33,908 bases of DNA from Sphingomonadales bacterium (GCA_019750455.1 JAIEOM010000166.1:1-33908), one strand, 5' to 3'. Counted from the first letter of the stretch, positions 23,985-33,612 are shown. Notes: generated by a model not told the origin, from the letters alone. Translations and numbers: made by a program.

Positions 23985-24716
23985 ATGGACACCACCCCCA
24001 TCGGCGGCTGCGCCCCCGAAGCGGCGATCTGCGCGCGCGGCATCACCCGCGATTTCGAGGCCGGGCAGACCACCATCCGCGTGCTCCACGGCATCGACAC
24101 CGACATCCGCCCGGGCGAGCTGACCTATGTCGTGGGCGAAAGCGGGTCGGGCAAGACGACGCTGATCTCGATTATGTGCGGCATTCTCTGGCCGACGACA
24201 GGCGAGGTGAAGGTGTTCGGCACCGATATCTACAAACTGTCGGACACCGAGCTGGTCAAGTTCCGTCTGAACAATATCGGCTTTATCTTCCAGCAGTACA
24301 ACCTGATCCCTTCGATCGACGTCGCCAGCAACGCCGCGGTCCCGCTGATCGCGCAGGGCATGCCGCGCGAGGAGGCGCGCGAGAAGGCCAAGGTGCTTCT
24401 CGACAAGCTCAACATCGGCAACCAGGCCGACAAGCTGCCGCGCCAGCTATCGGGCGGGCAGCAGCAGCGCGTCGCCATCGCCCGCGCACTGGTGCACGAA
24501 CCGCGCCTGGTTGTGTGCGACGAGCCGACCGCGGCGCTCGATGCCTCATCGGGCCGGCGCGTCATGGACCTGCTGCGCGAGGTCGCCGTGGCACCGGACC
24601 GGGCCTGTATCATCGTCACCCACGACAACCGCATCTTCGATCTGGCCGACCGGATCATCGTGCTGGAAGACGGGCGCGTCACCCATGACGGCAAGGAAAT
24701 GCCCGATGGTCACTGA
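23985..24716 (+). CDS. ABC transporter ATPase, DevA/LolD-type
   Basis: This 243-residue ATP-binding subunit has Walker A GESGSGKTT (51-59), Q-loop FIFQQYNLIPS, signature LSGGQQQR (155-162), Walker B LVVCDEPTAALD and the H-loop histidine in IIVTHDNR. It belongs to the MacB/LolD/DevA group that pairs with FtsX-type permeases. The ATG at 23985 has GAGG 8 bases upstream. An in-frame GTG at 23967 overlaps the permease stop (GTGA) and is an alternative start. It should form the motor of the exporter with the upstream permease, the HlyD adaptor and the outer-membrane channel encoded next. Confidence 0.93.
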   Translation: MDTTPIGGCAPEAAICARGITRDFEAGQTTIRVLHGIDTDIRPGELTYVVGESGSGKTTLISIMCGILWPTTGEVKVFGTDIYKLSDTELVKFRLNNIGFIFQQYNLIPSIDVASNAAVPLIAQGMPREEAREKAKVLLDKLNIGNQADKLPRQLSGGQQQRVAIARALVHEPRLVVCDEPTAALDASSGRRVMDLLREVAVAPDRACIIVTHDNRIFDLADRIIVLEDGRVTHDGKEMPDGH

Positions 24717-24760
24717 CGCCCCCACCCCTCCCTCTCCCTTCCGCTTCCCCCGAGGACACC

Positions 24761-25744
24761 ATGCTGCGTAACCTGAGCTTTGCCCGCCAGATCCTGCCCG
24801 CCGCCGCGCTGATCGGGATTGCCGTTGCCGTGTGGCTGATCCTTGTCGGCCTGCCCGACCGTTCGACCGCCGAGCCTGCCGAACAGCCGCCCAAGGCAGT
24901 CGGCAAACTTGCCAACGAGCCGCGTGTCGCGGGTGCCGGGATCGTCGAGCCGGCCAGCGAGATCATCGACATCGGCTCGGCCCTGTCGGGACTCGTGACC
25001 GAGGTGCGCGTTCGCCCGGGGGACCGCGTGGCCAAGGGCGATGTGCTGTTTCTGGTCGATGCCCGCGCCGCCCGTGCACAACTCGATCAGGCCAATGCCG
25101 CAATCGGCGAGGCACGAGCCGCGATCGCCGAGGCGAGCGCCGCCCAGATGACCGCCCGTCAGCAGCTCGCGCTCTATCGCGGCCTTGCCGATCCCGCCGC
25201 CGTGAGCCGCGCCGAGGTGATCCGTGCCGAGGGCGAGGAAGCCGCCGCGACCAGCCGCCTCGGCCTTGCCCGGGCGCGGCTTGCCTCGGCCCAATCCTCT
25301 GCCGCCGCCGCGCGGACCGAGATCGACCGCCTCGTCATCCGCGCGCCGATCGCCGGGGAGATCCTCGCGGTCAACATCCGCGCCGGCGAGTTCGTTGCCA
25401 CGCAGGGTGGCAGCAGCCAGCCCTTCATCCAGATGGGCGAGACCAACCCGCTGCACGTGCGCGTCGATATCGACGAGAACGAAGTGAGCCGCGTGGCGCT
25501 GGGCGAACCGGCGGTTATCAGCCCGCGCGGGGCCGCCGAGATGCACGTGAAAGCGACCTTCGTGCGCGCCGAACCGCAGGTGGTGCCCAAGCGTTCGCTC
25601 ACCAACTCCGCTGCCGAGCGCGTGGATGTGCGCGTGCTCCAGCTGATTTACGCCCTGCCGCCGTCCGAAGCCTTCCGCGTCGGCCAGCAGATCGATGCCT
25701 TCATACCGGCCAAGGCGGGTGCCCCCGCCAAGTCGGAGGGCTGA
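24761..25744 (+). CDS. HlyD/DevB-type periplasmic adaptor (membrane fusion protein)
   Basis: This 327-residue protein is anchored by one N-terminal helix (about residues 11-32). A lipoyl-like half (VRVRPGDRVAKGDVLFLVDA) leads into an alanine-rich helical hairpin (about 100-190). The second lipoyl half (LVIRAPIAGEILAVNIRAGE) and a beta-barrel domain follow. This is the standard layout of adaptors that bridge an inner-membrane transporter to an outer-membrane channel. The ATG has GAGGA close upstream. It is followed after 4 bases by the NodT-type channel gene, so the four genes form one exporter. Confidence 0.93.
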   Translation: MLRNLSFARQILPAAALIGIAVAVWLILVGLPDRSTAEPAEQPPKAVGKLANEPRVAGAGIVEPASEIIDIGSALSGLVTEVRVRPGDRVAKGDVLFLVDARAARAQLDQANAAIGEARAAIAEASAAQMTARQQLALYRGLADPAAVSRAEVIRAEGEEAAATSRLGLARARLASAQSSAAAARTEIDRLVIRAPIAGEILAVNIRAGEFVATQGGSSQPFIQMGETNPLHVRVDIDENEVSRVALGEPAVISPRGAAEMHVKATFVRAEPQVVPKRSLTNSAAERVDVRVLQLIYALPPSEAFRVGQQIDAFIPAKAGAPAKSEG

Positions 25745-25748
25745 GGCG

Positions 25749-27155
25749 ATGCGCCGCCGCAACTTCGCAGGGGCAGCGCTGCTTCCGCTCGCGCTGGCCG
25801 CCTGCGCCACCGTGCCCGAGGTCGCCACGCCGACGCCCGATCTGCCGCAAGCCTTCTTTTTCGCGCCCGAAGCGACAACCGGCGCGGCGCTGGCCGCGCT
25901 GATGCCGCAGAGCGATCCGGCCTATGCCACGCTGTCGCAGGCGGCGCTCGCCGAAGGGCCGAGCCTTGCCGAGGCGCTCGCCCGGATCGACATCGCCCGC
26001 GCCGGGGCCCGCGGGGCCGAGGCCGCGCGCCTGCCCGATATCACCGCCGATGCCAGCACCCGCCGCAACCGGATCAACCCCGCGCAGTTCGGGCAGGCGG
26101 GCCAGCAGGGCTTCATCCCCCGCGAACAGACCTCCTACGGCGCGAATATCAACGCCAGCTGGGATCTCGACATCTTCGGGCGATTGAAGGCGCAGGAACG
26201 CGCCGCGCTCGCCCGGATCGATGCTGCCACCGCGCAGGCGCAGGGCGTGCGGCTGGCGCTGCTCGCCGAGATCGCCGCCAGTGTCATCGACTGGCGCGTG
26301 CTCGATGCCCGCGCCGCTGCGATCGAGGCCGATGCCGCCTCTGCACGCCAGCTCGCAGGCCTTGCCAAGGTGCGCGAGGATGCAGGGATCGCGCCGGGTT
26401 TCGACCGTATCCGCGCCGAGGCCAATGCCAGCGCCTCGGCAACCCGCCTCGCCACGCTCGATAGCGAACGCGCGCGACTGACCGGGCGGCTGGTGACGCT
26501 GACCGGGCAAGATGCTGCCGCTGTGCGTGCCGCCCTCGCCGCGCCTGCACCCGCCCTCGCCCCGGCATCGGCGCCCGCCGCGCTGCCATCGGACCTGCTC
26601 GCCAACCGGCCCGATGTCGCCGCCGCCGCCGCCAACCTCGCCGCCAGCGATGCCGACATTGCCGCCGCCGCCCGCGCGCGTTTTCCGCGCATCACGCTGT
26701 CGGGGGTGATCGGGCTCCTCGCCTTCGATCCGGGCGCGCTGTTCGACGATTCCGTCGTCGGATCGCTCACCGGCGGGATCGCCGGGCCATTGCTCGATTT
26801 CGGCCGTGTGGCGGCCCAGATCGATGCCGCCACCGCAGACAAGCGCGCCGCCTTCGCCGCCTATCGCGGGGCGGTATATCAGGCGCTGGGCGATGCCGAG
26901 GCGGCTTACGGCGTGGTCACCGCTGCCGATGCCGAGGCGAGCCTCGCGGTCACCCAGCGCGACCAACTGACCCGCGCGGCACAGATCGCCGAGACCCGCT
27001 ACCGCGCCGGCCTCGCCAGCTTCCTCGAAGTGCTGGAAGCCCGCCGGGCGGCGGATTCGAGCGGAGAGAACGCAGCGGCGGCACTGGGGCGCGCCGCCCG
27101 TGCGCGGATCGTGCTGTGGCAGGCCCTAGGCGGCGAGGCGGTAGCGGCGGACTAG
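25749..27155 (+). CDS. NodT-family outer-membrane efflux lipoprotein (TolC-like)
   Basis: This 468-residue protein has a signal peptide with lipobox LAAC (C19). Two repeated OEP domains follow, as in TolC-like channels. Supporting segments include DASWDLDIFGR-like NASWDLDIFGRLKAQERAA, the repeat boundary LPSDLLANRPDVAAA, FPRITLSGVIGLLAF and AETRYRAGLASFLEVLEARR. Lipidated members trimerise in the outer membrane to form the exit duct of tripartite pumps. GAGG overlaps the adaptor's last codons just before the ATG. With the preceding three genes this gives a complete ABC exporter. Confidence 0.93.
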   Translation: MRRRNFAGAALLPLALAACATVPEVATPTPDLPQAFFFAPEATTGAALAALMPQSDPAYATLSQAALAEGPSLAEALARIDIARAGARGAEAARLPDITADASTRRNRINPAQFGQAGQQGFIPREQTSYGANINASWDLDIFGRLKAQERAALARIDAATAQAQGVRLALLAEIAASVIDWRVLDARAAAIEADAASARQLAGLAKVREDAGIAPGFDRIRAEANASASATRLATLDSERARLTGRLVTLTGQDAAAVRAALAAPAPALAPASAPAALPSDLLANRPDVAAAAANLAASDADIAAAARARFPRITLSGVIGLLAFDPGALFDDSVVGSLTGGIAGPLLDFGRVAAQIDAATADKRAAFAAYRGAVYQALGDAEAAYGVVTAADAEASLAVTQRDQLTRAAQIAETRYRAGLASFLEVLEARRAADSSGENAAAALGRAARARIVLWQALGGEAVAAD

Positions 27156-27186
27156 CGCGTTTTCCTACACGGCGAGGCACGGATAT

Positions 27187-27323
27187 GAGGGGGCGTTCTT
27201 TCGCATCGTCCGCCCCCCTCACTCGTGCGCAGGCACCAGCTTTCCCGCCGCGAAAAATTCTGTTCGACTGCCGGTTTTCGTATCAGGAATCTGATTTCCC
27301 TGTATAATTTCTTTGTAGGGAAA
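27187..27323. other. Intergenic region between convergent genes: GC hairpin, then AT-rich segment with a TATAAT and a hairpin
   Basis: GAGGGGGCG (27187-27195) and CGCCCCCCTC (27211-27220) form a hairpin with one bulge. Next comes a stretch poor in G and C (about 27245-27345). It contains TTTCCCT (27295-27301) pairing with AGGGAAA (27317-27323), and a perfect TATAAT (27303-27308) in the loop. No coding frame is convincing here. It could hold terminators for both convergent units or a small RNA promoter; no clear -35 is present. Confidence 0.4.
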
Positions 27324-27352
27324 ATGACACGGTGTAACCTTTGTCCGCTTGC

Positions 27353-27799
27353 CTACTTGCGCTGGATCAGCGCGGACCGCTCGCAGCGGCACACCACCTC
27401 GCCTCGCTGGTTCGTCATCTCGTGAACCCAGGTGACGATCCCGGCGTCAGGGCGCGACTTGCTTTCCCGCAGTTCCTTCACCTCTGACGAGGCGCGCAAG
27501 GTGTCGCCGATGAACACCGGCTTGGGCGTCACCACCTTGTCGAAGCCGAGATTGGCGACCAGCGTGCCCAGCGTCGTCTCGCCCACCGACAGCCCGACCA
27601 GCAGGCTGAAGGTGAAGGTGGAATTGACCAGAATCTGCCCGAACCCGCTCGCCTTGGCCGCCTCCACATCGATGTGGAGCGGCTGCGGGTTATGGGTCAT
27701 GGTCGAGAACAGCAGATTGTCGGTCTCGGTCACGGTGCGGCGGATCGGGTGCTCGATCCGCTCGCCAACCTGCCATTCGTCGAAGTACTTGCCCGCCAT
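27353..27799 (-). CDS. MaoC-family dehydratase (enoyl-CoA hydratase-like)
   Basis: This 148-residue hotdog-fold protein has [18 protein letters not shown] at the start. The catalytic hydratase motif is [12 protein letters not shown], with the expected D/N-H pair. A core [24 protein letters not shown] follows. It probably hydrates trans-2-enoyl-CoA or a related mesaconyl-type substrate. The start at 27799 shares one base with the stop of the racemase-like gene (TAATG), so translation is coupled and the two probably act on acyl-CoAs in the same route. A five-codon upstream extension exists but overlaps the neighbour's end. The substrate is unknown. Confidence 0.9.
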   Translation of the reverse strand: MAGKYFDEWQVGERIEHPIRRTVTETDNLLFSTMTHNPQPLHIDVEAAKASGFGQILVNSTFTFSLLVGLSVGETTLGTLVANLGFDKVVTPKPVFIGDTLRASSEVKELRESKSRPDAGIVTWVHEMTNQRGEVVCRCERSALIQRK

Positions 27800-28878
27800 T
27801 ACGCCGCACCCCACCGCGCGACCACATCCGCGCCATCATCCGCGCTCGAACGCACCGCGCCCGGCGTGCGGCTGAAGCGCGGGGCGGGGGCGGTGTGCCA
27901 GATGCCGTCATGCTCCACATAGGCACCGCGCGCCTTCATGTGCGGATGCTCGCGCGCATCCTCGATGCCGAGCACGGGAGCGAAACAGGCGTCCGAGCCT
28001 TCGAGGAGCGCGCACCATTCGGCCTGCGTTTTGGTCAGGAACAGCGCGGCCAGCTTTTCGGCATAGTCATCCCAGTTGGCGGGGTTCATCTGCGCCTGCG
28101 CCAGTTCCGCCGGAGCGCCGGCCTTTGCCAGCATCTCGGCATAGAACTGCGGCTCGATCGACCCGAGGCTGATCTCCTTGCCGTCGGCGCATTTGAAGCA
28201 GCGGTAGAAATGCGCCGCCCCGCCGAGCATCCCCTTGCCGCGCTCGGTGGAAAGGTGCGGCACGTGACGCACGCCGAAGAAGAAGCTCATCAGGCTGGTC
28301 GCCCCGTCGACGATCGCGGCATCGACCACCTGCCCCTTGCCGGAGCGTTCGCGTTCATAGAGCGCGGCCATGATCCCGAAGGCGCAATACATCGACCCGC
28401 CCCCGAAATCGCCGACGAGGTTCTGCGGCGGAGTGGCTGTCTCGCCCGCCTTGCCGACCGCCGCGAGCGCGCCGGTGATGGCGATGTAGTTGATGTCGTG
28501 CCCGGCGGCCTGCGCGAGTGGGCCATCCTGTCCCCAGCCGGTCATGCGGGCATAGACGAGGCGCGGGTTCGCTTCGAGCAGCACGTCGGGCCCCAGCCCC
28601 AGCCGCTCCATCACGCCGGGGCGGAAGCCCTCGATCAGCACGTCGGCATTGGCGGCGGCCGCGCGCACAGCGGCCTTGCCCTCGTCGCTCTTGAGGTCCA
28701 GCGCCAGCCGGTGCCGCGCGCGCTCCACCACCGGATTGCTGACGCCGCCGCCTGGCCGGTCGATCCGCACCACCTCGGCACCCAGATCCGCCAGCAGCAT
28801 GGCAACATGCGGACCCGGCCCGATCCCGGCGAATTCAAGAACACGAAGGCCGGAAAGCGGCCCCGATGACTGGCTCAT
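27799..28878 (-). CDS. Alpha-methylacyl-CoA racemase-like CaiB/BaiF family protein
   Basis: This 359-residue member of family III CoA-transferases has [26 protein letters not shown]-type N-terminal features. Two segments characterise the alpha-methylacyl-CoA racemase branch. [14 protein letters not shown] holds the catalytic histidine, and [18 protein letters not shown] holds the catalytic aspartate; [14 protein letters not shown] follows. Racemases of this kind flip the 2-methyl centre of branched acyl-CoAs before beta-oxidation. The gene leads into the MaoC hydratase with a 1-base overlap, consistent with a branched-chain or steroid-side-chain acyl-CoA pathway. A CoA-transfer activity remains possible. 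Confidence 0.88.
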   Translation of the reverse strand: MSQSSGPLSGLRVLEFAGIGPGPHVAMLLADLGAEVVRIDRPGGGVSNPVVERARHRLALDLKSDEGKAAVRAAAANADVLIEGFRPGVMERLGLGPDVLLEANPRLVYARMTGWGQDGPLAQAAGHDINYIAITGALAAVGKAGETATPPQNLVGDFGGGSMYCAFGIMAALYERERSGKGQVVDAAIVDGATSLMSFFFGVRHVPHLSTERGKGMLGGAAHFYRCFKCADGKEISLGSIEPQFYAEMLAKAGAPAELAQAQMNPANWDDYAEKLAALFLTKTQAEWCALLEGSDACFAPVLGIEDAREHPHMKARGAYVEHDGIWHTAPAPRFSRTPGAVRSSADDGADVVARWGAA

Positions 28879-29034
28879 AAATCTCTCCCTTTGCGCGCAG
28901 CCTTACGCAACCGGCCAAGCCGAGAGCAAGTGCTGACATTGTCAGGCCCCCCGCCCTCGCTTCGAAGCCTCGGCTTGCCCGGGCGAAAGGCAAACTTGCT
29001 TGTGAGGGGAATTTCAGCGTCTAACTGCACCACC

Positions 29035-29937
29035 ATGCGCAGTCTGACCCATCTCGAACGGCTCGAGGCCGAAAGCATCCATATCTTCCGCGAGGTCGTG
29101 GCCGAGGCGGAGAACCCGGTGATGCTCTATTCGGTGGGCAAGGATTCTTCGGTGATGCTGCATCTGGCGCGCAAGGCCTTCTACCCCGCGCCCCCGCCCT
29201 TCCCGATGTTGCACGTGGCAAGCGGATGGGATTTCGCCGACCTGCTCGCCCACCGCGACCGCACGGTGCGCGAATACGGGCTGAGGCTGATTGTCGCGGA
29301 GAATGAAGAGGCCGAAGCGCAGGGCATTAACCCCTTCGACACCGGCAGCGCGCTCTATTCGCAGGCACAGCTGACTGACCCCCTGAAGCGCGCGCTCACC
29401 GCCCACGGCTTCGATGCGGCCTTCGGCGGCGGGCGGCGGGACGAGGAAAAGGCGCGGGCGAAGGAGCGCATCTTCTCGTTCCGCAGCGCCAGCCACCGCT
29501 GGGACCCGAAGAACCAGCGCCCCGAGCTGTGGAACCTCTACAACGCCAGGAAGGCCAAGGGAGAGAGCATCCGCGTCTTCCCGATCAGCAACTGGACCGA
29601 GCTCGACATCTGGCAATATATCGCACTGGAAAAGATCGACATCGTCCCGCTCTACTTCAGCAAGCCGCGCCCGACCGTGGAGCGTGACGGCATGATCCTC
29701 GTGGTCGATGATGATCGCTTCCGGCTCGAACCCGGCGAGCAGCCGGTGACCCGCTCGGTCCGCTTCCGCACGCTGGGCTGCTACCCGCTGACCGGCGCGA
29801 CCGAGAGCACGGCAACAGAGATGAACGACATCATCCAGGAAATGCTGCTCGCCACCGGCTCCGAACGGCAAGGCCGCGCGATCGACAAGGGCCAGTCGGC
29901 CAGCATGGAAGACAAGAAGGCGGAGGGGTATTTCTGA
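29035..29937 (+). CDS. cysD: Sulfate adenylyltransferase subunit 2
   Basis: This 300-residue subunit of ATP sulfurylase makes adenosine 5'-phosphosulfate from ATP and sulfate together with CysN. The PP-loop [19 protein letters not shown] is intact, as are [44 protein letters not shown] and [13 protein letters not shown]. The loop usually reading HVDTGWKF in family members reads HVASGWDF here, changing a normally conserved aspartate. The ATG at 29035 ([14 protein letters not shown]) matches known CysD starts; the frame continues 48 codons upstream without conservation. Its stop overlaps cysNC by one base (TGATG). Confidence 0.95.
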   Translation: MRSLTHLERLEAESIHIFREVVAEAENPVMLYSVGKDSSVMLHLARKAFYPAPPPFPMLHVASGWDFADLLAHRDRTVREYGLRLIVAENEEAEAQGINPFDTGSALYSQAQLTDPLKRALTAHGFDAAFGGGRRDEEKARAKERIFSFRSASHRWDPKNQRPELWNLYNARKAKGESIRVFPISNWTELDIWQYIALEKIDIVPLYFSKPRPTVERDGMILVVDDDRFRLEPGEQPVTRSVRFRTLGCYPLTGATESTATEMNDIIQEMLLATGSERQGRAIDKGQSASMEDKKAEGYF

Positions 29938-31847
29938 TGAACGACCAATCCTCCTTCCGGACCGATGCCCTCATCGCCGAGGATATCGAGGCCTATCTCG
30001 ACCAGCACCAGCACAAGAGCCTGCTGCGCTTCATCACGTGCGGCAGCGTGGACGATGGCAAGTCGACCCTGATCGGGCGGCTGCTCTACGATTCCCGGAT
30101 GATCTTCGAAGACCAGCTGGCGGCGCTGGAAAGCGACAGCGCCAAGCACGGCACGCAGGGGCAGGAGATCGATTTCGCCCTGCTGGTCGATGGCCTCGCC
30201 GCCGAACGCGAGCAGGGCATCACCATCGACGTCGCCTATCGCTTTTTCACGACCGAGAAGCGCAAGTTCATCGTCGCCGACACACCGGGGCATGAACAAT
30301 ACACCCGCAATATGGTGACCGGCGCTTCGACCGCGGACCTCGCCGTGATCCTGATCGACGCGAGGAAGGGCGTGCTGCAACAGACGCGGCGGCATTCCTA
30401 TCTCGTCCACCTGCTCGGCATCCGCCACGTGGTGCTGGCGGTGAACAAGATGGATCTGGTGGGCTACGATCAGGCGACGTTTGACGCCATCCTTGCCGAC
30501 TACGGCGCTTTTGCCGCCAGCATCGGCATCACCGATTTCACCGCAATCCCGATTTCGGGCTTCAAGGGCGACAACATCACTTCGCTGTCCGCCAACACCC
30601 CTTGGTATCAGGGGCCTGCGCTGATCGAGCATCTCGAGAACGTAGAGGTCGATGCCGCCGCTGCACAAGGCGCGCCGTTCCGGATGCCCGTACAGTGGGT
30701 CAACCGCCCCAATCTCGACTTCCGCGGGTTTGCCGGACAGATCGCCAGCGGCACCATCCGCCCGGGCGATGCAGTGCGGATCGTGCCATCGGGCAAGACC
30801 TCGACGGTGAAGACCATCTCGACGTTCGACGGTGACCTGTCCGAGGCGGTCGCGGGCCAATCCGTGACCCTCACCCTCGCCGACGAGGTCGATTGCTCGC
30901 GCGGAGACCTCATCGCCGCCGCGGGCGATCCGCCGCAGGCCTCGGACCAGTTCTGCGCGACCTTCGTGTGGATGGACGAGGAGGCGCTGAAGCCCGGGCG
31001 CGGCTACTGGCTCAAGCTCGGCACCCAGACGGTCACCGCCACCGTCCAGGCGCCCAAATACGAGATCGACGTCAACAGCCTCGAACACCTCGCGGCCAAG
31101 ACTCTCGGCCTCAACGCCATCGGGGTTGCCGAGTTCGCGACAGACCGCCCGATTGCCTTCGAGCCTTACGAGACGAACCGGCAGCTCGGCGGGTTAATCC
31201 TCATCGACAAGTTCACCAATGCGACCGTCGCGGCGGGGATGATCGCCTTCAACCTGCGCCGCGCCGACAACGTTCACTGGCAGCCCACCGCAATCACCCG
31301 CGATGATCACGCGGGAATGAAAAACCAGCGCCCGCGCGTGCTGTGGTTCACCGGCCTTTCGGGCAGCGGCAAATCGACCATCGCCAACGAGGTCGAAAAG
31401 CAGCTGTTCCTGATGAACCGCCACACCTTCCTGCTGGATGGCGACAATGTCCGCCACGGCCTCAACCGCGATCTCGGTTTTACCGAGGCTGACCGGATCG
31501 AGAACATCCGCCGTGTGGGCGAGGTCGCCAAGCTGATGGCGGATGCGGGGCTGATCGTGCTCACCGCCTTCATCAGCCCTTTCCGTGCCGAACGCGAGAT
31601 GGTGCGCGCGATGCTTGCGCAAGGGGAATTCATCGAGATTTTCGTCGACACCCCCCTCGAAGTTGCCGAGGCGCGCGATGTGAAGGGGCTCTACAAGAAG
31701 GCGCGCAGCGGGCAGCTCAAGAATTTCACCGGGATCGACAGCCCTTATGAACCGCCGGAACATCCGGAAATCCGCGTCAACACCGTCGACATGACCCCCG
31801 AGGAAGCGGCACGCTACATCATCGACAGGATCCTGCCGCTCAAATGA
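29937..31847 (+). CDS. cysNC: Bifunctional sulfate adenylyltransferase subunit 1 / APS kinase
   Basis: This 636-residue fusion joins a CysN GTPase to a CysC kinase. The CysN part has the G1 loop GSVDDGKST (about residues 36-44), [12 protein letters not shown] (G3) and NKMDLVGY (G4), followed by EF-Tu-like beta-barrels to about residue 440. The CysC part begins with a P-loop GLSGSGKST (about 472-480), then [16 protein letters not shown] and [14 protein letters not shown]. CysN uses GTP hydrolysis to drive APS synthesis, and CysC phosphorylates APS to PAPS. The fusion explains the lack of a separate cysC. It overlaps both neighbours (1 base with cysD, 4 bases with cysQ). Confidence 0.96.
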   Translation: MNDQSSFRTDALIAEDIEAYLDQHQHKSLLRFITCGSVDDGKSTLIGRLLYDSRMIFEDQLAALESDSAKHGTQGQEIDFALLVDGLAAEREQGITIDVAYRFFTTEKRKFIVADTPGHEQYTRNMVTGASTADLAVILIDARKGVLQQTRRHSYLVHLLGIRHVVLAVNKMDLVGYDQATFDAILADYGAFAASIGITDFTAIPISGFKGDNITSLSANTPWYQGPALIEHLENVEVDAAAAQGAPFRMPVQWVNRPNLDFRGFAGQIASGTIRPGDAVRIVPSGKTSTVKTISTFDGDLSEAVAGQSVTLTLADEVDCSRGDLIAAAGDPPQASDQFCATFVWMDEEALKPGRGYWLKLGTQTVTATVQAPKYEIDVNSLEHLAAKTLGLNAIGVAEFATDRPIAFEPYETNRQLGGLILIDKFTNATVAAGMIAFNLRRADNVHWQPTAITRDDHAGMKNQRPRVLWFTGLSGSGKSTIANEVEKQLFLMNRHTFLLDGDNVRHGLNRDLGFTEADRIENIRRVGEVAKLMADAGLIVLTAFISPFRAEREMVRAMLAQGEFIEIFVDTPLEVAEARDVKGLYKKARSGQLKNFTGIDSPYEPPEHPEIRVNTVDMTPEEAARYIIDRILPLK

Positions 31848-32599
31848 ACCTCGCCGATCTGGATGATGCCGCGCTCGCCGCGCACCTCGCTGCCGAGGCG
31901 GGACGGCTGCTGATCGATGTGCGCGAGGGCGCGGGCCTTGCGGGCAAGGCCTTGGGCGTGGCCGGAGATGCCGCCGCCAATCGCTACCTGTGCGACGCCC
32001 TGCGCGCCGCGCGGCCCGATGACGGGCTCTTGTCCGAAGAGGAAAAGGACAATCCGGCGCGGCTTGCCAAGTCGCGCGTGTGGATCGTCGATCCGGTCGA
32101 TGGCACCCGCGAATATTCCGAAGGCCGCGCCGATTGGGCGGTGCATGTCGCGCTGGCGGTGGACGGTGTGCCGGTAACGGGTGCGGTCGCGCTACCCGGC
32201 CTTCCCGGCGAGGTCGTGCTGCGCTCGGACCAGCCGCAAGACCTGTGCCTGATGGCACCGCGCCCGCGCTTCGTGGTCAGCCGCACCCGCCCTCCGCGAG
32301 AGTCGGAGGCAGTGGCGGCAGTTCTCGGCGGGGAACTGGTGGCGATGGGCAGCGCCGGGGCCAAGGCCATGGCGGTTGTGCGCGGCGAGGCGGAGGTCTA
32401 TCTCCACGCGGGCGGCCAGCACGAATGGGACAGCTGCGCCCCGGTCGCAGTGGCGCTGGCGCATGGCCTGCATTGCTCGCGCATCGACGGCAGCCCGCTG
32501 ATCTACAACCGGGCGGACACCTACATGCCCGATCTCCTGATTTGCCGCCGCGAGTGGACCGAACAGGTGCTCGCTGAAATCGCGGGCCTTGCCGGCTGA
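31844..32599 (+). CDS. cysQ: 3'(2'),5'-bisphosphate nucleotidase CysQ
   Basis: This 251-residue member of the inositol-monophosphatase family hydrolyses PAP to AMP, recycling the by-product of PAPS use. Metal-binding motifs are LLSEEEKDN (the glutamate) and [15 protein letters not shown]. The C-terminal motif is [16 protein letters not shown]. The ATG overlaps the cysNC stop (ATGA). Its placement at the end of the sulfate-activation operon fits its role in keeping PAP low. No signal peptide is present. Confidence 0.94.
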   Translation: MNLADLDDAALAAHLAAEAGRLLIDVREGAGLAGKALGVAGDAAANRYLCDALRAARPDDGLLSEEEKDNPARLAKSRVWIVDPVDGTREYSEGRADWAVHVALAVDGVPVTGAVALPGLPGEVVLRSDQPQDLCLMAPRPRFVVSRTRPPRESEAVAAVLGGELVAMGSAGAKAMAVVRGEAEVYLHAGGQHEWDSCAPVAVALAHGLHCSRIDGSPLIYNRADTYMPDLLICRREWTEQVLAEIAGLAG

Positions 32600-32652
32600 T
32601 TGACACGCGGGCCACGATTGCCCAATGCCGCACCGGGTCCGGATTGTGCAAT
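32600..32652 (+). promoter_or_regulatory. Possible promoter with two ATTG-N2-CAAT dyads before the glycosyltransferase pair
   Basis: A perfect TTGACA (32600-32605) starts at the last base of the cysQ stop codon. Downstream are ATTG-CC-CAAT (32617-32626) and ATTG-TG-CAAT (32643-32652), 26 bases apart, within a repeated 13-base word. The -10 region is weak (CAATGC at 17 bases). The second dyad overlaps the ATG at 32651. Confidence 0.4.
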
Positions 32653-33133
32653 GCAGCAAGCGGGGATGCGGTGCGTGGCGAATGACAGGATCAGGGTGCT
32701 CGCGGTCGCCTCGGGCGGCGGCCATTGGGAGCAGCTCATGCTGCTGCGCCCGACCCTAGAGCAGTATGATGTCCGCTTTGCCACCACGGAACCGGCGGTT
32801 GCCGCGCAGCATGGCGTTTCGGGTGCGGAAACCCTGCCCGACTGCAACCAGAACATGCCGCTGCAATCGGAGCTGTGCGCGCTGGTCGCGCCCAAGATCG
32901 TGGTCAGGCACCGCCCCCGCGTGATCCTGTCCACCGGTGCCGCTCCGGGGTTCTTCTGCATCCTTGCCGGACGACTGATCGGCGCGCACACGCTGTGGAT
33001 CGACTCTGTTGCCAACGGTGAGGAGCTGTCGATGTGCGGCAAGCTGTCCAAGTGGTTCGCCCACGAATGCTGGACCCAGTGGGAACACCTCGCCGGACCG
33101 GATCGCCCGCGTTATCACGGAGCTGTGCTGTGA
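32651..33133 (+). CDS. Alg14/PssD-like glycosyltransferase subunit (membrane-anchoring half)
   Basis: This roughly 160-residue protein contains IRVLAVASGGGHWEQLMLLRP, the N-terminal glycine loop of Alg14/PssD. RVILSTGAAPGFFCILAGRLIGAHTLWID and SMCGKLSKWFAHECWTQWEHLA follow. In this family the subunit recruits a catalytic Alg13/PssE-like partner to the membrane to add a sugar to a lipid-linked acceptor. ATG 32651 and ATG 32666 are both possible; 32666 has GGGG close upstream and avoids overlap with the dyad. Its stop overlaps the partner gene's GTG start by 4 bases, supporting a heterodimer. The sugar and acceptor are unknown. Confidence 0.85.
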   Translation: MQQAGMRCVANDRIRVLAVASGGGHWEQLMLLRPTLEQYDVRFATTEPAVAAQHGVSGAETLPDCNQNMPLQSELCALVAPKIVVRHRPRVILSTGAAPGFFCILAGRLIGAHTLWIDSVANGEELSMCGKLSKWFAHECWTQWEHLAGPDRPRYHGAVL

Positions 33134-33612
33134 TCATCGTCACGGTCGGCATGCAATTGGGCTTCGACCGGCTGATCAAGGCGATGGACGCACTTGCGCC
33201 GACACTCGGCATGCCGGTGATCGCCCAAACCGGCGAGGGCAGCTACCAGACGCACAACATGGAGGCCCGCGCGAAGATCGCATCCGCCGGGTTCGAGGCG
33301 CTGCTGGGCGATGCTCGACTGATCGTCAGCCATGCCGGGATCGGCACGGTGCTCACCGCGGCACGCTGCAAGAAACCGATCCTGCTGGTGCCCCGCCGCG
33401 CGGATCTTGGCGAACACCGCAATGACCACCAGCTCGCCACGGTGCGAAAGCTGGCCGGACGCCCCGGGATCCTTGTCGCGCAAGACGAAACCGGATTGCA
33501 GGAACAGATCGCCGCCGCACTGGCATTGCGGGAATGGACCGAGGTGCGCTCGCCCACCGCCAGCCAGCTGCACCACGCGCTGGCCCGCTTCATCGAAGGC
33601 AAGGGTCTGTGA
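33130..33612 (+). CDS. Alg13/PssE-like glycosyltransferase subunit (nucleotide-sugar-binding half)
   Basis: This 160-residue protein starts at GTG 33130 (VIIVTVGMQLGFDRLI). It matches the C-terminal GT28/GT-B half: ARLIVSHAGIGTVLTAARCKKPILLVPRRADLGEHRNDHQ, split here as SHAGIGTVLTAARCKKP and LLVPRRADLGEHRNDHQ. The GIGT loop and the EHRNDHQ segment are the usual UDP-sugar-binding features. It should form one enzyme with the upstream protein. The GTGA overlap implies equal, coupled production. The pair probably opens a polysaccharide cluster beyond the window. Confidence 0.9.
   Translation: MIIVTVGMQLGFDRLIKAMDALAPTLGMPVIAQTGEGSYQTHNMEARAKIASAGFEALLGDARLIVSHAGIGTVLTAARCKKPILLVPRRADLGEHRNDHQLATVRKLAGRPGILVAQDETGLQEQIAAALALREWTEVRSPTASQLHHALARFIEGKGL

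Noticed and set aside
23001-24716. A 571-residue frame that would fuse antigen-like sequence to the ABC ATPase
   Set aside because: The first part is an out-of-frame reading of the permease gene; the ATPase begins at ATG 23985 or GTG 23967.
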